Positions 1 through 8,913 of a stretch of DNA of 64,000 nucleotides are shown piece after piece. The first letter of the stretch is position 1; each line of letters opens with the position of its first letter. This stretch comes from Deltaproteobacteria bacterium (lineage in GTDB: Bacteria > Desulfobacterota > Syntrophobacteria > Syntrophobacterales > Syntrophobacteraceae), in the NCBI GenBank assembly GCA_021780695.1, contig JAJXYD010000033.1, positions 1-64,000 of the forward strand, in the 5' to 3' direction. The position numbers and the translations under genes are program-made. The notes under the pieces are model-generated. The model was not told where the DNA came from, searched no databases, and worked only from the letters and a program-made list of their open reading frames with translations.

Positions 1-832
1 GTTACCGGAACGCCGCTTCCAACTACTACCGAGGTGTACGGACAATTCCCCGGACGGGACTTTAACCCGCTAGATGAAACAGTTGTTACTGCGAACGGAC
101 GCCCTTTACATTTTATATTTACTTGGTTCTTAGGGCGTCCCCTATCCTACGTCTGTTAAGCTCAATGACCGTTGCCGGCTTATACAAAAAGCTCTGGCAT
201 ATGGTCAAACGGAGACTTGACCCCTTTCCCTTTCCCAAACGGAGACTTGACCCCTTTCTCTTCTCAATCCTCTTTCTCTGCATGCGGCCCACCAAGTGTG
301 AACATAACGCTTCACGAGGAGGGGCCGGCCGGCAAAAGCCCCATAACGACGTCGGGAACCGGTTGATTTGCCTTGAAACCTGTGTCCTCAGGCGCCACGG
401 CCCGCCCGGGCCGATTACGGCATCAATACCCATCTTCACGGCAGTTGCAAACGCCTTTAAAACAACACGGCGCAAATATAGATGAAAGCAAATTTTTCCC
501 GCGTTGTTTCCGATGTCTTTGTTAACCCGAGGGATACTGCGTAACTGAAACCACCGGGGAGGAGCCGGGCGGGGTGGGCAGGCCAGAGAGAATCCGGTGC
601 GGCCGCTCGGTTCAAACGGATTTTGCCACCGGGAAAGCCTTCCGGGGAGAGGCTGCTTACCAAACGCCTACAAAGAAAAGGGCATTGCGGTAGAGCAAGG
701 TTTCAAGGGGCCTGCAACTTTTGGGAGCATACCGTCCGAGGCAGCCTGGACAGGTCCGGGACAGCCTCAGGGCACGGCGCTCGGAAATAAAATTCACTTT
801 TAAAGACCCGCTCCTTCTTCTCACGAGGGCAA
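1..832. other. Left-edge stretch without a recognisable gene
   Basis: No reading frame here has a convincing start, ribosome binding site or recognisable protein. The short frames on both strands look like chance openings. A tandem direct repeat at 206-258 is the only structured element I see. The first 120 bases could be the tail of something starting outside the window, but no family is recognisable. Confidence 0.5.
206..258. repeat. Two direct copies of a 23-base sequence
   Basis: CAAACGGAGACTTGACCCCT followed by TTC occurs at 206-228 and again at 236-258, separated by 7 bases. The copies are identical over 23 bases. Nothing coding overlaps. It could be a remnant of a dispersed repeat or a duplicated protein-binding site. 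Confidence 0.75.
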
Positions 833-1375
833 TCAAAACCAGAACTCAGGATACCTCCTGGTTTTGGGAATATTGTTCACCAGCAAAGCCACGACTAACA
901 TGATCCCAGCTCCGGCCCCCGCGGGCACAAGAGCGTAAAGATACCCCAGGTGGTGGAGCTTTGGTCCGCCTATTACAGCGATAAGAGCCGTGGCTCCTCC
1001 CGGCGGGTGGAGCGTTTTGGTTGCGTGCATGAGGGCAATGGCGGTTGCCACCGCCAGGGCGGAGGCAAGCCAGATCTCGGTCGGCAAAAGTTTATAGGCG
1101 GAAACCCCAACCAATGCGGAAATTATATGCCCTCCGAGGAGATTTCTCGGTTGGGCGAGGGGGCTCTTTATAGCTCCGTAGATAAGAACGGCCGAAGCTC
1201 CAAAAGAACCGATAATGAGGGCTAATTCCGTCTTCGTGCAATAACGGTAATTGAGAAAAGCGATGGTTGCAATTCCTAGAAAAGCCCCCGCCCATGACCA
1301 AAAGATCTCGGACATATCCACCCGTGGCGGGCTCTGGGTGATGCCTTTCATCTTTAAGAAATAAGCGTTTCGCAT
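833..1375 (-). CDS. HPP family integral membrane protein
   Basis: A 180-residue membrane protein with about four hydrophobic segments and the family motif LHPPGGATAL in the third quarter, which places it in the HPP family (PF04982). Family members are small inner-membrane proteins. Some plant and cyanobacterial members are linked to nitrite transport, but the substrate here is unknown. The ATG at 1375 has a GAGG about 8 bases upstream and lies inside the end of the CBS-domain gene (22-base overlap), so the two are translationally coupled. In this phylum HPP proteins often travel with CBS domains, sometimes fused, so the CBS partner probably gates or senses for this protein. Family assignment is firm; function is not. 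Confidence 0.85.
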   Translation of the reverse strand: MRNAYFLKMKGITQSPPRVDMSEIFWSWAGAFLGIATIAFLNYRYCTKTELALIIGSFGASAVLIYGAIKSPLAQPRNLLGGHIISALVGVSAYKLLPTEIWLASALAVATAIALMHATKTLHPPGGATALIAVIGGPKLHHLGYLYALVPAGAGAGIMLVVALLVNNIPKTRRYPEFWF

Positions 1376-1989
1376 GTTACAATCCTCGATAAAGCCTTGA
1401 TGAGGTCGTTTCTTGTTATGATGCCGATCAGACGACCATCGTGATCGGTAACCGGCGTTCTGTTGATGCCCTTTCTCGACATAAGCTCAGCCACTTCGGA
1501 ATAAGACCAGTTTTCATTAACCGTCACAGCCGGTGAACTCATTATGTCCCCGGCTTTCTGCGCTCGAATCGGCAGGGCAATGCAGCCTTTGGCCCTGAGA
1601 CAGCCGGCGATAACGGTCATAAAGTTCTTGGGACCCGCCTCGCCCATCCTGGAAAGGAAGTCTTTCTCCGATATAACCCCTACTATCCTTCCTGAGTCAT
1701 CGGTTACCGGGAGGCCGGAAATGCCCCGCCCGCCCATGAGGTCGGCCACTTCCTCCAGCGGCGTATCACGCGAGACAAAGACCGTCTCCTTTGTCATCAT
1801 GTCCCGCGCCAGCACGGATCTTGAAATCCGCTCCACCGCCTTCCGGTAGGCATTGCAATAGAGTTCCTTGAAGTCCCTCGCAGTGATATCGATGTAGCCG
1901 TGAATGGACTTCATGGCTTCGTAGACATCCTGATCGGTCAGTCCCACATCGCCAACAGGTGGAGTGGAGGACTTTTTCGTCTCGGTCAT
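1354..1989 (-). CDS. Tandem CBS-domain protein
   Basis: A 211-residue soluble protein. After a leader of about 55 residues come two CBS domains (roughly residues 58-115 and 146-203), each ending in the usual G-I-I/S-x-x-D pattern (GVISEKD and GIITRND). CBS pairs bind adenine nucleotides or related ligands and regulate attached or partner proteins. The start at 1989 is supported by AGGAGGAG just upstream. It overlaps the HPP membrane protein gene by 22 bases, so it is probably the cytoplasmic regulatory subunit of that protein. A TTGAC-N4-GTCAA palindrome lies about 190 bases upstream and could be a CRP/FNR-type operator for the pair. Confidence 0.85.
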   Translation of the reverse strand: MTETKKSSTPPVGDVGLTDQDVYEAMKSIHGYIDITARDFKELYCNAYRKAVERISRSVLARDMMTKETVFVSRDTPLEEVADLMGGRGISGLPVTDDSGRIVGVISEKDFLSRMGEAGPKNFMTVIAGCLRAKGCIALPIRAQKAGDIMSSPAVTVNENWSYSEVAELMSRKGINRTPVTDHDGRLIGIITRNDLIKALSRIVTCETLIS

Positions 1990-2177
1990 TTTCTCCTCCT
2001 GAACCGGAAGCTATTTTGTCCGCCAGTAAGACGGGAAACCAAAGGTCTCCTTGAGATGGGTTGTACAGTCAGCAACAGATAGCGCACACACCTTTTTCCA
2101 TTTCATGCCCATTGTTTGGAAAGCGTTCGGCCTCTTTCGCATGGTCGGTAAAGTACCACAATCAGTCACCCGCAACT

Positions 2178-2191
2178 TTGACTTAAGTCAA
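2178..2191. promoter_or_regulatory. Possible CRP/FNR-family operator
   Basis: TTGACTTAAGTCAA is a perfect 14-base palindrome with TTGA and TCAA half-sites six bases apart, the spacing of CRP/FNR-family sites (FNR consensus TTGAT-N4-ATCAA). It lies upstream of the minus-strand CBS-HPP pair. Binding by any regulator is inference. Confidence 0.35.
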
Positions 2192-2319
2192 TTTAAACCA
2201 TGAAAGGATGAAGACCTTGTCAGTATTCTTCCCATCCCGCGCCAAGACCCACTTTTTCAAAGCAACTATTCAAATTCTTCCCGGATAGTCTGTGCGATGG
2301 AGCAGCTATCGCACGAGCG

Positions 2320-2345
2320 CCGGCCTATCGGTGGGGCCGGTTTTT
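2320..2345 (+). terminator. Orphan plus-strand terminator, possibly ending a small RNA
   Basis: CCGGCC (2320-2325) pairs with GGCCGG (2335-2340) and is followed by five T. Just upstream, GTGCGAT (2292-2298) pairs with ATCGCAC (2308-2314). Both flanking genes are on the minus strand, so no plus-strand gene needs this terminator. The pair of hairpins could be the 3' end of an unannotated small RNA. Confidence 0.4.
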
Positions 2346-2462
2346 CTCTGCGTGGATTGGATTTTATCCCGGTTCGGCGAAAAATGGCGAGGCTCGTAAA
2401 CGCTATGTGGAGTTTGTCATGTCCGGGATGAAGGATTATTTACTCAATAACGGGTTTTCACC

Positions 2463-3470
2463 TCAATCGGCTTTGAACGAAACCGTGTAGCTGAAATCGG
2501 CGGGAGAGAAATAATCGAGGCTCTTTCCATCCACCTGTGCGAACGGATACATGAAATAGCTGAGGGGTTCGCCTTTTTGAGGCGGGTTGAAGACCACACC
2601 GCGCGAGTCCTTTTCAAGGGCCACCCGGAATAGATCGTCGCCGCCCCAGAAGAATTTTTCCCACTTCCCCGCCTCCTTCAGTCTCAGGTGGTGATCGAGC
2701 ATCATCTTCCTGACGTCGGCGGGATCGGCCGTGACCCAGCCGGTTCCGGGCAGATAGAACTGTGCCCAGCAATGGAAGGCGGTGGTGATGTCCCTGCTTT
2801 TGGGGTCGGCAAGCCGCAGGCCGAACACATCACGGGCCGGAATGCCGGCCGCGCGGGCAATGGTAACAAACACCGAACTTATGTCCGCGCACTTTCCACC
2901 GCCCTTGAGTTCCGTGAGGGTTCGAGTGGCAAGGCCCAGACCGCACCCTTTCACGCCCTCATCCCGGAAGGTGTGTTCTATCACCCAGTCGTAGACCGCA
3001 TGAACCCTGGCAAGATAGGTCTTCTTACCCTCTACGATTTGCGCGGCAAGTCTGCGGTAATCGCTTGCGGGCAGCCATTGGGAAGAAGCGAGATATTTTT
3101 CGACCGTCTCCGGGACCGGTTTTGCGGAATCTTCGAGATTGCCGATTCGGCGGTTTTCCGACACGGCGTGAAAGCTCATGACCAGGGAAGGCCGACTGCC
3201 GATATCGGTCCATTCCGCATAAAGGTATGTGTCTCCGCTCTTCGGATCGTGATAAACCGCCCAATTGCCGTAATTTCCGCTGACATGGATATCGGAAATC
3301 GTCTGGTGTTTACCGGAGAGGGGATAGGGGAGCCAGAGCCGGGCGTTTTTCGCGCCTTTGGCGGCGTTTAGCTTGATATCGTAGGTGATGGTTCCCGACT
3401 TGCCCATGCAAACGGTGGTCGATGCCAGAAGAAAAAGGAACAAAATTACAGGTAAAAACTTCGCCTTCAC
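2463..3470 (-). CDS. Secreted transglutaminase-like cysteine peptidase-fold protein
   Basis: The frame is open from 3593, but I place the start at a GTG at 3470, preceded by GGGAGG at 6-base spacing. The 335-residue product then begins directly with a signal peptide (FLPVILFLFLLAS). The core is a transglutaminase-like domain (PF01841): Cys194 in GGKCADI, His233 in AFHCWAQF and Asp249 in TADPAD form the expected triad, in the right order and spacing. Family members are proteases, amidases or cross-linking enzymes in the cell envelope; the substrate is not predictable. An N-terminal beta-rich region of about 140 residues precedes the catalytic core. It stands alone, with no obvious operon partner. 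Confidence 0.85.
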   Translation of the reverse strand: MKAKFLPVILFLFLLASTTVCMGKSGTITYDIKLNAAKGAKNARLWLPYPLSGKHQTISDIHVSGNYGNWAVYHDPKSGDTYLYAEWTDIGSRPSLVMSFHAVSENRRIGNLEDSAKPVPETVEKYLASSQWLPASDYRRLAAQIVEGKKTYLARVHAVYDWVIEHTFRDEGVKGCGLGLATRTLTELKGGGKCADISSVFVTIARAAGIPARDVFGLRLADPKSRDITTAFHCWAQFYLPGTGWVTADPADVRKMMLDHHLRLKEAGKWEKFFWGGDDLFRVALEKDSRGVVFNPPQKGEPLSYFMYPFAQVDGKSLDYFSPADFSYTVSFKAD

Positions 3471-3792
3471 TATCAGCCTCCCGCGGCGGTCGTTTCCGCC
3501 GGTTTTGCCCCGGGCATAATACGCCGCAGTCCGGACCCGTTCGGAAGCGGCAGCGAGGGGGGTGCGCAAATTGGGTATTCCTACCCTACACATCGAATTT
3601 ACCTATGTCAATGGGGGCGGGAGCAATGTTATCTCGTTGAAAAATATACGTGCATTCGGGAATGCTTTTCATATTGTCAGCCTCACCGTCGCCATCATAA
3701 ACATGAAGTCGGTATTGCCATAAGCCTTGTCCGTCCGAGAAAAAACGTAACGAGCGAGAAATCCATCTATTTTGTGCTGTCGCGCTTGTGCG

Positions 3793-3858
3793 AAAAAAAC
3801 ACCCGGCCGGGCTGAAGGACCGCGACTATAACGCAGTCCCCGTTTTCCCGGCCGGGTG
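3793..3858 (-). terminator. Long-stem terminator after the receiver-FNT gene
   Basis: CACCCGGCCGGG (3800-3811) is the exact reverse complement of 3847-3858, and on the minus strand the stem is followed by seven T (3793-3799). It closes the transcription unit of the receiver-FNT gene. The rest of the gap between 3471 and 3886 shows nothing else I can support. Confidence 0.85.
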
Positions 3859-3886
3859 CCTTAAGACGACGGGAGGGCGTAAAGCC

Positions 3887-5164
3887 TTACGCCGCTACCA
3901 CGGGCTTTGCCTTTCTTTGGTAGACGCTCCAATACACCGAGGCCACAAACCCCGAACCGCCGATGATATTGCCGATGGTAACCGGAACGAGGTTGTGGAG
4001 AAGCCCTGCCCAATTGAGGTTGGCGAGCTGGGCGGAGTCGATTCCCGCATGGGCTGCCACCGTGGCCCCTTTTAGCAACATCCCCAAGGGAATGAAATAC
4101 ATGTTGGCGACACTGTGCTCGAAGCCCAGAGCCACGAAGGCCATGATCGGAAAGAAAATGCCCAGGATTTTACCGGTGACGTCCCGGGAGGAAATGGCCA
4201 TAAGAATCGCCAGGCAGACCAGCCAATTACAACCGATGGCCTTGATCAGGGCCGGCCAGAAAGGAAGGTTCACCTTTAGAGCGGCGACCTGCAGGGCGGC
4301 TATCCCAACGCCCATATTGTCGAATTTCCAGACCCCTCCCCAGTAAATCATGGCCACCAGCAGAAGGGAGCCGATAAAGTTGCCCAGATAGACGATAATC
4401 CAGTTGCGGACCAGCTTTGTCATTTTGGCGTGGCCACCCAGGACGCTTGCCATAATGAGGTTGTTTCCGGTAAACAGTTCCGCGCCCGCAATAACGACCA
4501 GCATAAGCCCCAGGGAGAAGACCGCCCCGCCGATCAACTGCTTTATGCCAAATCCGACGAATTTGGCCGCATCATGGGTCACCATGGTGGCCAGAGCTGC
4601 GCCGAAACCGATATAGGCCCCGGCCAGAATCGATAGCAACAGCAGGTTGAACCCGGAAGCGGAGGTTTTGCCCACCCCGAATTTTTGGGCGATGTTTTCC
4701 GCCACCGCATCGGGGGGCCGGGCATCGAAGCTGCCGGGGTGGAGCTGCACGGCGATGGACTTCAAAGCCTCCCGGGTTTGGAGATCCTTTTCCCTCCTCA
4801 CCTTGGCGATGAGGGCCTTTTCCACCACGCTGCTGATTTCCTCGGGCGTAAAGGGCTTGGGGATATAATCGAAGGCCCCGGTCTTCAATGCCTGGGTAGC
4901 CGTACCCACTTCGGGATAGCCGGTTATCATCACCACGACTGCTTCGGGCTGTTCCTCCTTGATCTGCTGGATAAGATCCAGTCCATTGGCGTCGGGCATC
5001 TTGAGATCTACCAGCATGAGGTCGAAAGGCTTCTTTTTTACCTTTTCCAGTCCCTCCCGGCCGGATTGCGCCGTATCGATCTCGAAATCCCGCTGGGCCA
5101 AAGTCTTGCGCAGACTCTCCGAAACGATCTTTTCATCGTCAATGACCAAAATCCTGTGTCCCAT
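3887..5164 (-). CDS. CheY-like receiver fused to a formate/nitrite-type channel (FNT)
   Basis: One uninterrupted 425-residue frame joins two complete domains. Residues 1-115 are a response-regulator receiver with all key residues: acidic pair Asp9/Asp10, phosphoacceptor Asp53 (LVDLKMPD), Thr81 and Lys103 (YIPKPF). A charged linker leads to a full six-helix FNT channel from about 150 to 420. It carries the hallmark GAELFTGNN loop (Leu230-Phe231-Thr232) and the central FEHSVAN with His350, corresponding to the pore histidine of FocA. FNT channels are pentamers that pass formate, nitrite or hydrosulfide with protons; the substrate is not decidable here. I know of no characterised FNT with a receiver domain. 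A GAGGAG ribosome site precedes the ATG, a sigma54 promoter lies 83-98 bases upstream, and an NtrC-type activator and its kinase are next door. I infer that phosphorylation gates or modulates the pore. Confidence 0.93.
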   Translation of the reverse strand: MGHRILVIDDEKIVSESLRKTLAQRDFEIDTAQSGREGLEKVKKKPFDLMLVDLKMPDANGLDLIQQIKEEQPEAVVVMITGYPEVGTATQALKTGAFDYIPKPFTPEEISSVVEKALIAKVRREKDLQTREALKSIAVQLHPGSFDARPPDAVAENIAQKFGVGKTSASGFNLLLLSILAGAYIGFGAALATMVTHDAAKFVGFGIKQLIGGAVFSLGLMLVVIAGAELFTGNNLIMASVLGGHAKMTKLVRNWIIVYLGNFIGSLLLVAMIYWGGVWKFDNMGVGIAALQVAALKVNLPFWPALIKAIGCNWLVCLAILMAISSRDVTGKILGIFFPIMAFVALGFEHSVANMYFIPLGMLLKGATVAAHAGIDSAQLANLNWAGLLHNLVPVTIGNIIGGSGFVASVYWSVYQRKAKPVVAA

Positions 5165-5246
5165 AAATGCGTTCTCCTCACTCTGAAATAGTGTATTGCC
5201 CGATCTTGAAGATAGATGAAAAGCGGCTCCTCAGATCCCCGGGTAA

Positions 5247-5262
5247 GGCAAGAGATGTGCCG
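5247..5262 (-). promoter_or_regulatory. Sigma54 (-24/-12) promoter of the receiver-FNT gene
   Basis: On the minus strand the sequence reads CGGCACATCTCTTGCC. The invariant GG and GC are exactly 10 bases apart, and GGCAC-N5-TTGC matches the RpoN consensus almost fully. Transcription would start near 5236, giving a leader of about 72 bases. The upstream gene encodes a sigma54 activator, which makes the site much more credible. Confidence 0.8.
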
Positions 5263-5427
5263 GCCGCTGTCGTCTGGTGTTATTGTCATTAAATCGAAGC
5301 GTTAGCTCTAAAACCAAGAGTGGGATTCTTTTGCGGCGTATATCTTCCCGATACAGGAAATCACAGGAGAAGCGGCGTAAAAGCCGGAAAACGGGTGTAT
5401 CAATAAAATATACCTAAACGGCAAAGT

Positions 5428-5440
5428 GGTTGGCGCAACC
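5428..5440. promoter_or_regulatory. Possible activator-binding dyad
   Basis: GGTTG-GCG-CAACC is an inverted repeat about 200 bases upstream of the predicted sigma54 start site, a typical distance for an enhancer bound by an NtrC-family activator. Only one copy is seen, so this remains tentative. The rest of the 389-base gap between 5165 and 5553 holds no gene. Confidence 0.35.
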
Positions 5441-5553
5441 TCTATCATGGTCACAAGGATTGGCCCTAGAGGCGCGAGGCGGCAAACATGGCGGCGCGGC
5501 GAAAAGAGTGTATGAACAAGTTATACGAGAGGAGCCACGGCAGCGGGCGTATC

Positions 5554-6993
5554 TTAACCACAGGGGGAAACGTCTCGGCGCCGTCCCCGGAGATCCTTTA
5601 TCCTGACGCGGTATTTCTTCATCAGGGCCTGGAAATTGGGTCGCAACATCCCGGTGTTTTCGGCGGCCCGGGTGACATTATAGTCGCTGCGGCTGAGAGC
5701 CTGAATGACAAACGCCTTTTCGATCTCCCGGGAGGCTTCTTCCCGAACCTTTTTTTTCGCGGCCTTAAGTTCCTCGGAAGTCTCGGGCACCGGGCGCTCC
5801 GGGCCGGGTGGGGCTCCCGCGAGCAGGTCCCGGAGCTGGTCGGGCATCAACAACTTTCCCTCCGCCATGATAACCATGCGTTCGATGAGGCTCTTTAGTT
5901 CCCTCACGTTTCCCGGCCAGTGATACTGCGTCAGGATAGTCATGGCCTCGGGAGTAAACCCAAGGATGTCTTTACGGGCTTCCCGACCGGGACGTTGGAG
6001 GAAATAGCGGGCCAGAAGAGGGATATCTTCCCGCCTCTCCCGCAGAGGCGGCACCGTGAGGGGAAAGACATTGAGCCGGTAGAAAAGGTCTTCGCGGAAA
6101 CTGCCTTCCCGGACCATGCCCCTGAGGTCCCGGTTGGAGGCGGCGATGAATCGGACATCGACCCGCTTGCTCTCGGAACCGCCCACGGGCTTGAACTCCT
6201 TTTCCTCCAGGACGCGCAGCAGTTTTCCCTGGACTTCCAGGCTGATGTTGCTGATCTCATCGAGAAACAGCGTCCCGCCCTCAGCCACTTCGAAAAGACC
6301 CGGGCGGGTGTAGGAGGCGCCGGTAAACGAGCCCTTCACATGGCCGAAGAGTTCGCTCTCCAGAAGGTTGGCCGACAGCGTGCCGCAATCGGCCGCCAGG
6401 AACCGGCGGTCCCGGCGATCGCTGTATTCATGGACGGCCTTGGCCACAAGCTCCTTCCCGGTGCCGCTCTCCCCCAGGATCAGCACCGTGGCGCCGGTGG
6501 GGGCCACTTTTTGGATAAGAGCGTAGACATCCTGCATCTTTTCGCTTCGGCCCAGTAAATCATGGAGCCCGGTCCGCAACTCCCGGGGTTCCACCGGTCC
6601 GTAGATCAGCTCGCGTTCACACTTTTTTTTTTCGAGGGCCCTTTCCACCGCTTCGAGCAGTTCCTCATAGGTAAACGGCTTGGGAATATAATCGGATGCC
6701 CCCAGTTTCATCGCCTCCACCGCCGTCTGCACCGTGGAATATCCGGTCATCATCACGGTTACAAGACCCTGATCAAGGGCCTTTATTCTTTTCAAGACCT
6801 CTATGCCGCTCATCTCCGGCATCATTAAATCGGTGAGAACCAGGTCGAATTTCTCGTTGGACAATCTCTCCAACCCCTCCACACCCGTTCGAACCGTTTG
6901 GAGTTCATAACCTTCCGCCGACAGAATCTTTTGGCAGCTTTTTAGCACTACCATTTCGTCGTCAATGACCAGGATTTTTGCTTTTGGCCCCAT
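5554..6993 (-). CDS. NtrC-family sigma54-dependent response regulator
   Basis: A 479-residue regulator with the classic three parts. Residues 1-120 are a receiver with phosphoacceptor Asp55 (LTDLMMPE). A central AAA+ domain has Walker A GESGTGKE, the sigma54-contact loop GSFTGA (a common variant of GAFTGA) and the downstream LFLDEI Walker B. The C-terminus is a Fis-type helix-turn-helix. It activates RpoN promoters by ATP-driven remodelling. Its ATG is 3 bases after the kinase stop codon, so the two form one transcript and almost certainly one signalling pair. The receiver-FNT gene with its sigma54 promoter lies immediately downstream and is the obvious target. Its receiver and the one on the channel could compete for the same kinase. 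Confidence 0.95.
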   Translation of the reverse strand: MGPKAKILVIDDEMVVLKSCQKILSAEGYELQTVRTGVEGLERLSNEKFDLVLTDLMMPEMSGIEVLKRIKALDQGLVTVMMTGYSTVQTAVEAMKLGASDYIPKPFTYEELLEAVERALEKKKCERELIYGPVEPRELRTGLHDLLGRSEKMQDVYALIQKVAPTGATVLILGESGTGKELVAKAVHEYSDRRDRRFLAADCGTLSANLLESELFGHVKGSFTGASYTRPGLFEVAEGGTLFLDEISNISLEVQGKLLRVLEEKEFKPVGGSESKRVDVRFIAASNRDLRGMVREGSFREDLFYRLNVFPLTVPPLRERREDIPLLARYFLQRPGREARKDILGFTPEAMTILTQYHWPGNVRELKSLIERMVIMAEGKLLMPDQLRDLLAGAPPGPERPVPETSEELKAAKKKVREEASREIEKAFVIQALSRSDYNVTRAAENTGMLRPNFQALMKKYRVRIKDLRGRRRDVSPCG

Positions 6994-6996
6994 GTC

Positions 6997-8913
6997 TTAC
7001 TCCGATGCGCCAACCGGCAAGTCAATGATACAGGTTGCGCCTTCTCCCGGTTCGCTTTCCATGTGAATCTCGCCGCCATGTTTTTCGATGATGCCGTAGG
7101 CGATGGCCAACCCCAGGCCGGTCCCCCTGCTTGCGTCCTTGGTAGTGAAAAACGGTTCGAACAACTTATCCAGATTCTCTGGAGGTATGCCTCCGCCGGT
7201 ATCGCTAAACCGAATCTGGATGAACCGCTCATCCAGCCATTGACTGATAACCCTTAGCTCTCCGCCTTCGGGCATGGCATCGATGGCGTTCATGATAATG
7301 TTGAGAAAGACTTCCTGGATCTGGCAGGTGTCCACGACAATATGGGAAAGCTGCCCGCTCAACTCGGGCATGACTCTTACGTTGTGTATCAATGCCTGAT
7401 TTTTCGTCAGGCACAAAGCGTTTTCAATGATTTCGTTTATATCCACCGCCTGTTTTTGCGGCTCGGTCTGCCGGGAAAATCCGAGCAGTCCCTTGACGAT
7501 TTCCCGGCAGCGCATGGTCTCGCCCACCACCACCTCGAGGTCTTCGCGCTCCGGATCATCCTCGGCTTTGGATTTTAGCAAGACGCTGCTGTAGGTCAAA
7601 ATTCCCGTGAGCGGATTGTTTATCTGGTGGGCCACCCCCGCGGCCAATCTGCCGATGGAGGCAAGCTTTTCGGATTTTAGCATCTGCTGCTGGGTCTGCT
7701 CCCGCATGGCCTCGTCGCGATCCTTGAGGCAGGAGGCCATGAAATTTAAGGCCTTTTCCAGTTCCCCCAGCTCATTATTGGACACGGGTTCAATCCGGTG
7801 GGCGAAGTTGCCCCGGGACAATTCGTGAGAGGCGGCAACCAGGCGCCGCACGGGCTTGAGCAAAGCGTCGGCCAGAAAATAGGCGACCAGAAGCGAAAGC
7901 ATTGCCCCCGCCGTGGTGATTGCCAGAAAGATCAGTGTGGCATTTTTCTTCATGTCCGCAAATCGGCGTTCGAGTCTGCCCACATACAAGCTGCCGATAA
8001 CCTTGCCGGAAATGTTGCGGATGGGTTCATAGGCCGTAAAATACCAGTCGTTTACCACAAAGGCCCGCCCGATCCAGTCCTCGCCCTTATCCAAAACCCT
8101 CGCCTGCACCTCCGCCGAGACCAGGGTGCCGATGGCTCTTTTGCCCGTCTCATCGAGCACGTTTGTGGAAATCCGCTCATTGCCCTGAAAAATTGTGGCG
8201 GTACCCTCTTTTCTCCCCCCATAGCGGACATCCTGATACACCGTGTCGCGGATCTCGTCCACCAGAGAGTAGCCGCGGTTTAGCAGGTCGCCGCCGTAGA
8301 GCACGCCAATCAAGACCCCCTGGTTATTGAAGATGGGCGCCGCGGCTTTTAGCACCATCCCGGAGGTTTCCTCGGACTTGCGCGACTGTCTGGCCTTGGG
8401 CGTATAGACCAGTTGGATGGCGGCGCGCTCGGCAAGGCTTGCCCCTTCCAGCAGCAACTTATCCCGGGGAACAATTTCGGTTGCCGCCACCACCCGTGGT
8501 TTGGCCAATACTCTTTTTACCAGTTCATCGTCGACCTGGCTGTCTCCAAAAACCGGGGGATTACTCGATCGGAACACCACTCGCCCGGCCCCGTCGGTAA
8601 TGGTCAGAATATCGAGGTGCATCATTTTGCGCACCTCTTCGAGCCTCCCGGTCAAAATTGCAGGTGCTTTGCGCGATAGAGCGTCTTTGATGGAACCCTG
8701 AATACTGGTCAAGGCCACTGTATTTTTGATGTCCTTGAGTTTTTGATAGTAGATCTCCCGAGCGGAGTTCAAATCCAGTTTGACTTGCTCCTGGGCCTGC
8801 TTAACCACGTAATTGCCGATCAACCGGACCCCGACAATCGTTGTAACCACTCCCGCGATGGTCACCACCACCCAGAAACTCACCATTACGGTCATTTTTC
8901 GGGATATTTTCAT
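6997..8913 (-). CDS. Membrane sensor histidine kinase with periplasmic Cache-like domain
   Basis: I place the start at the ATG at 8913 (AGGA 6-8 bases upstream) rather than the in-frame start at 8958, which gives 638 residues. A first membrane segment (about 9-33) is followed by a periplasmic region of about 290 residues with the look of a Cache sensor. A second membrane segment (about 324-350), HAMP, a HisKA dimerisation domain with His429 in [10 protein letters not shown], and a HATPase domain with [12 protein letters not shown] follow. The kinase core is of the NtrB/AtoS type that usually partners sigma54 activators. Cache domains commonly bind small organic acids or amino acids, so the ligand may be related to the channel cargo; this is inference. 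Confidence 0.93.
   Translation of the reverse strand: MKISRKMTVMVSFWVVVTIAGVVTTIVGVRLIGNYVVKQAQEQVKLDLNSAREIYYQKLKDIKNTVALTSIQGSIKDALSRKAPAILTGRLEEVRKMMHLDILTITDGAGRVVFRSSNPPVFGDSQVDDELVKRVLAKPRVVAATEIVPRDKLLLEGASLAERAAIQLVYTPKARQSRKSEETSGMVLKAAAPIFNNQGVLIGVLYGGDLLNRGYSLVDEIRDTVYQDVRYGGRKEGTATIFQGNERISTNVLDETGKRAIGTLVSAEVQARVLDKGEDWIGRAFVVNDWYFTAYEPIRNISGKVIGSLYVGRLERRFADMKKNATLIFLAITTAGAMLSLLVAYFLADALLKPVRRLVAASHELSRGNFAHRIEPVSNNELGELEKALNFMASCLKDRDEAMREQTQQQMLKSEKLASIGRLAAGVAHQINNPLTGILTYSSVLLKSKAEDDPEREDLEVVVGETMRCREIVKGLLGFSRQTEPQKQAVDINEIIENALCLTKNQALIHNVRVMPELSGQLSHIVVDTCQIQEVFLNIIMNAIDAMPEGGELRVISQWLDERFIQIRFSDTGGGIPPENLDKLFEPFFTTKDASRGTGLGLAIAYGIIEKHGGEIHMESEPGEGATCIIDLPVGASE

Larger units (their letters stand above)
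1990..2462. other. 473-base intergenic region with regulatory-looking elements
   Basis: No gene is recognisable. The region lies upstream of the CBS gene and downstream of the transglutaminase-like gene, both on the minus strand. It holds a 14-base perfect palindrome (2178-2191) and, on the plus strand, a hairpin (2292-2314) followed by an intrinsic-terminator-like hairpin with a T run (2320-2345). Both are listed separately. Confidence 0.6.
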
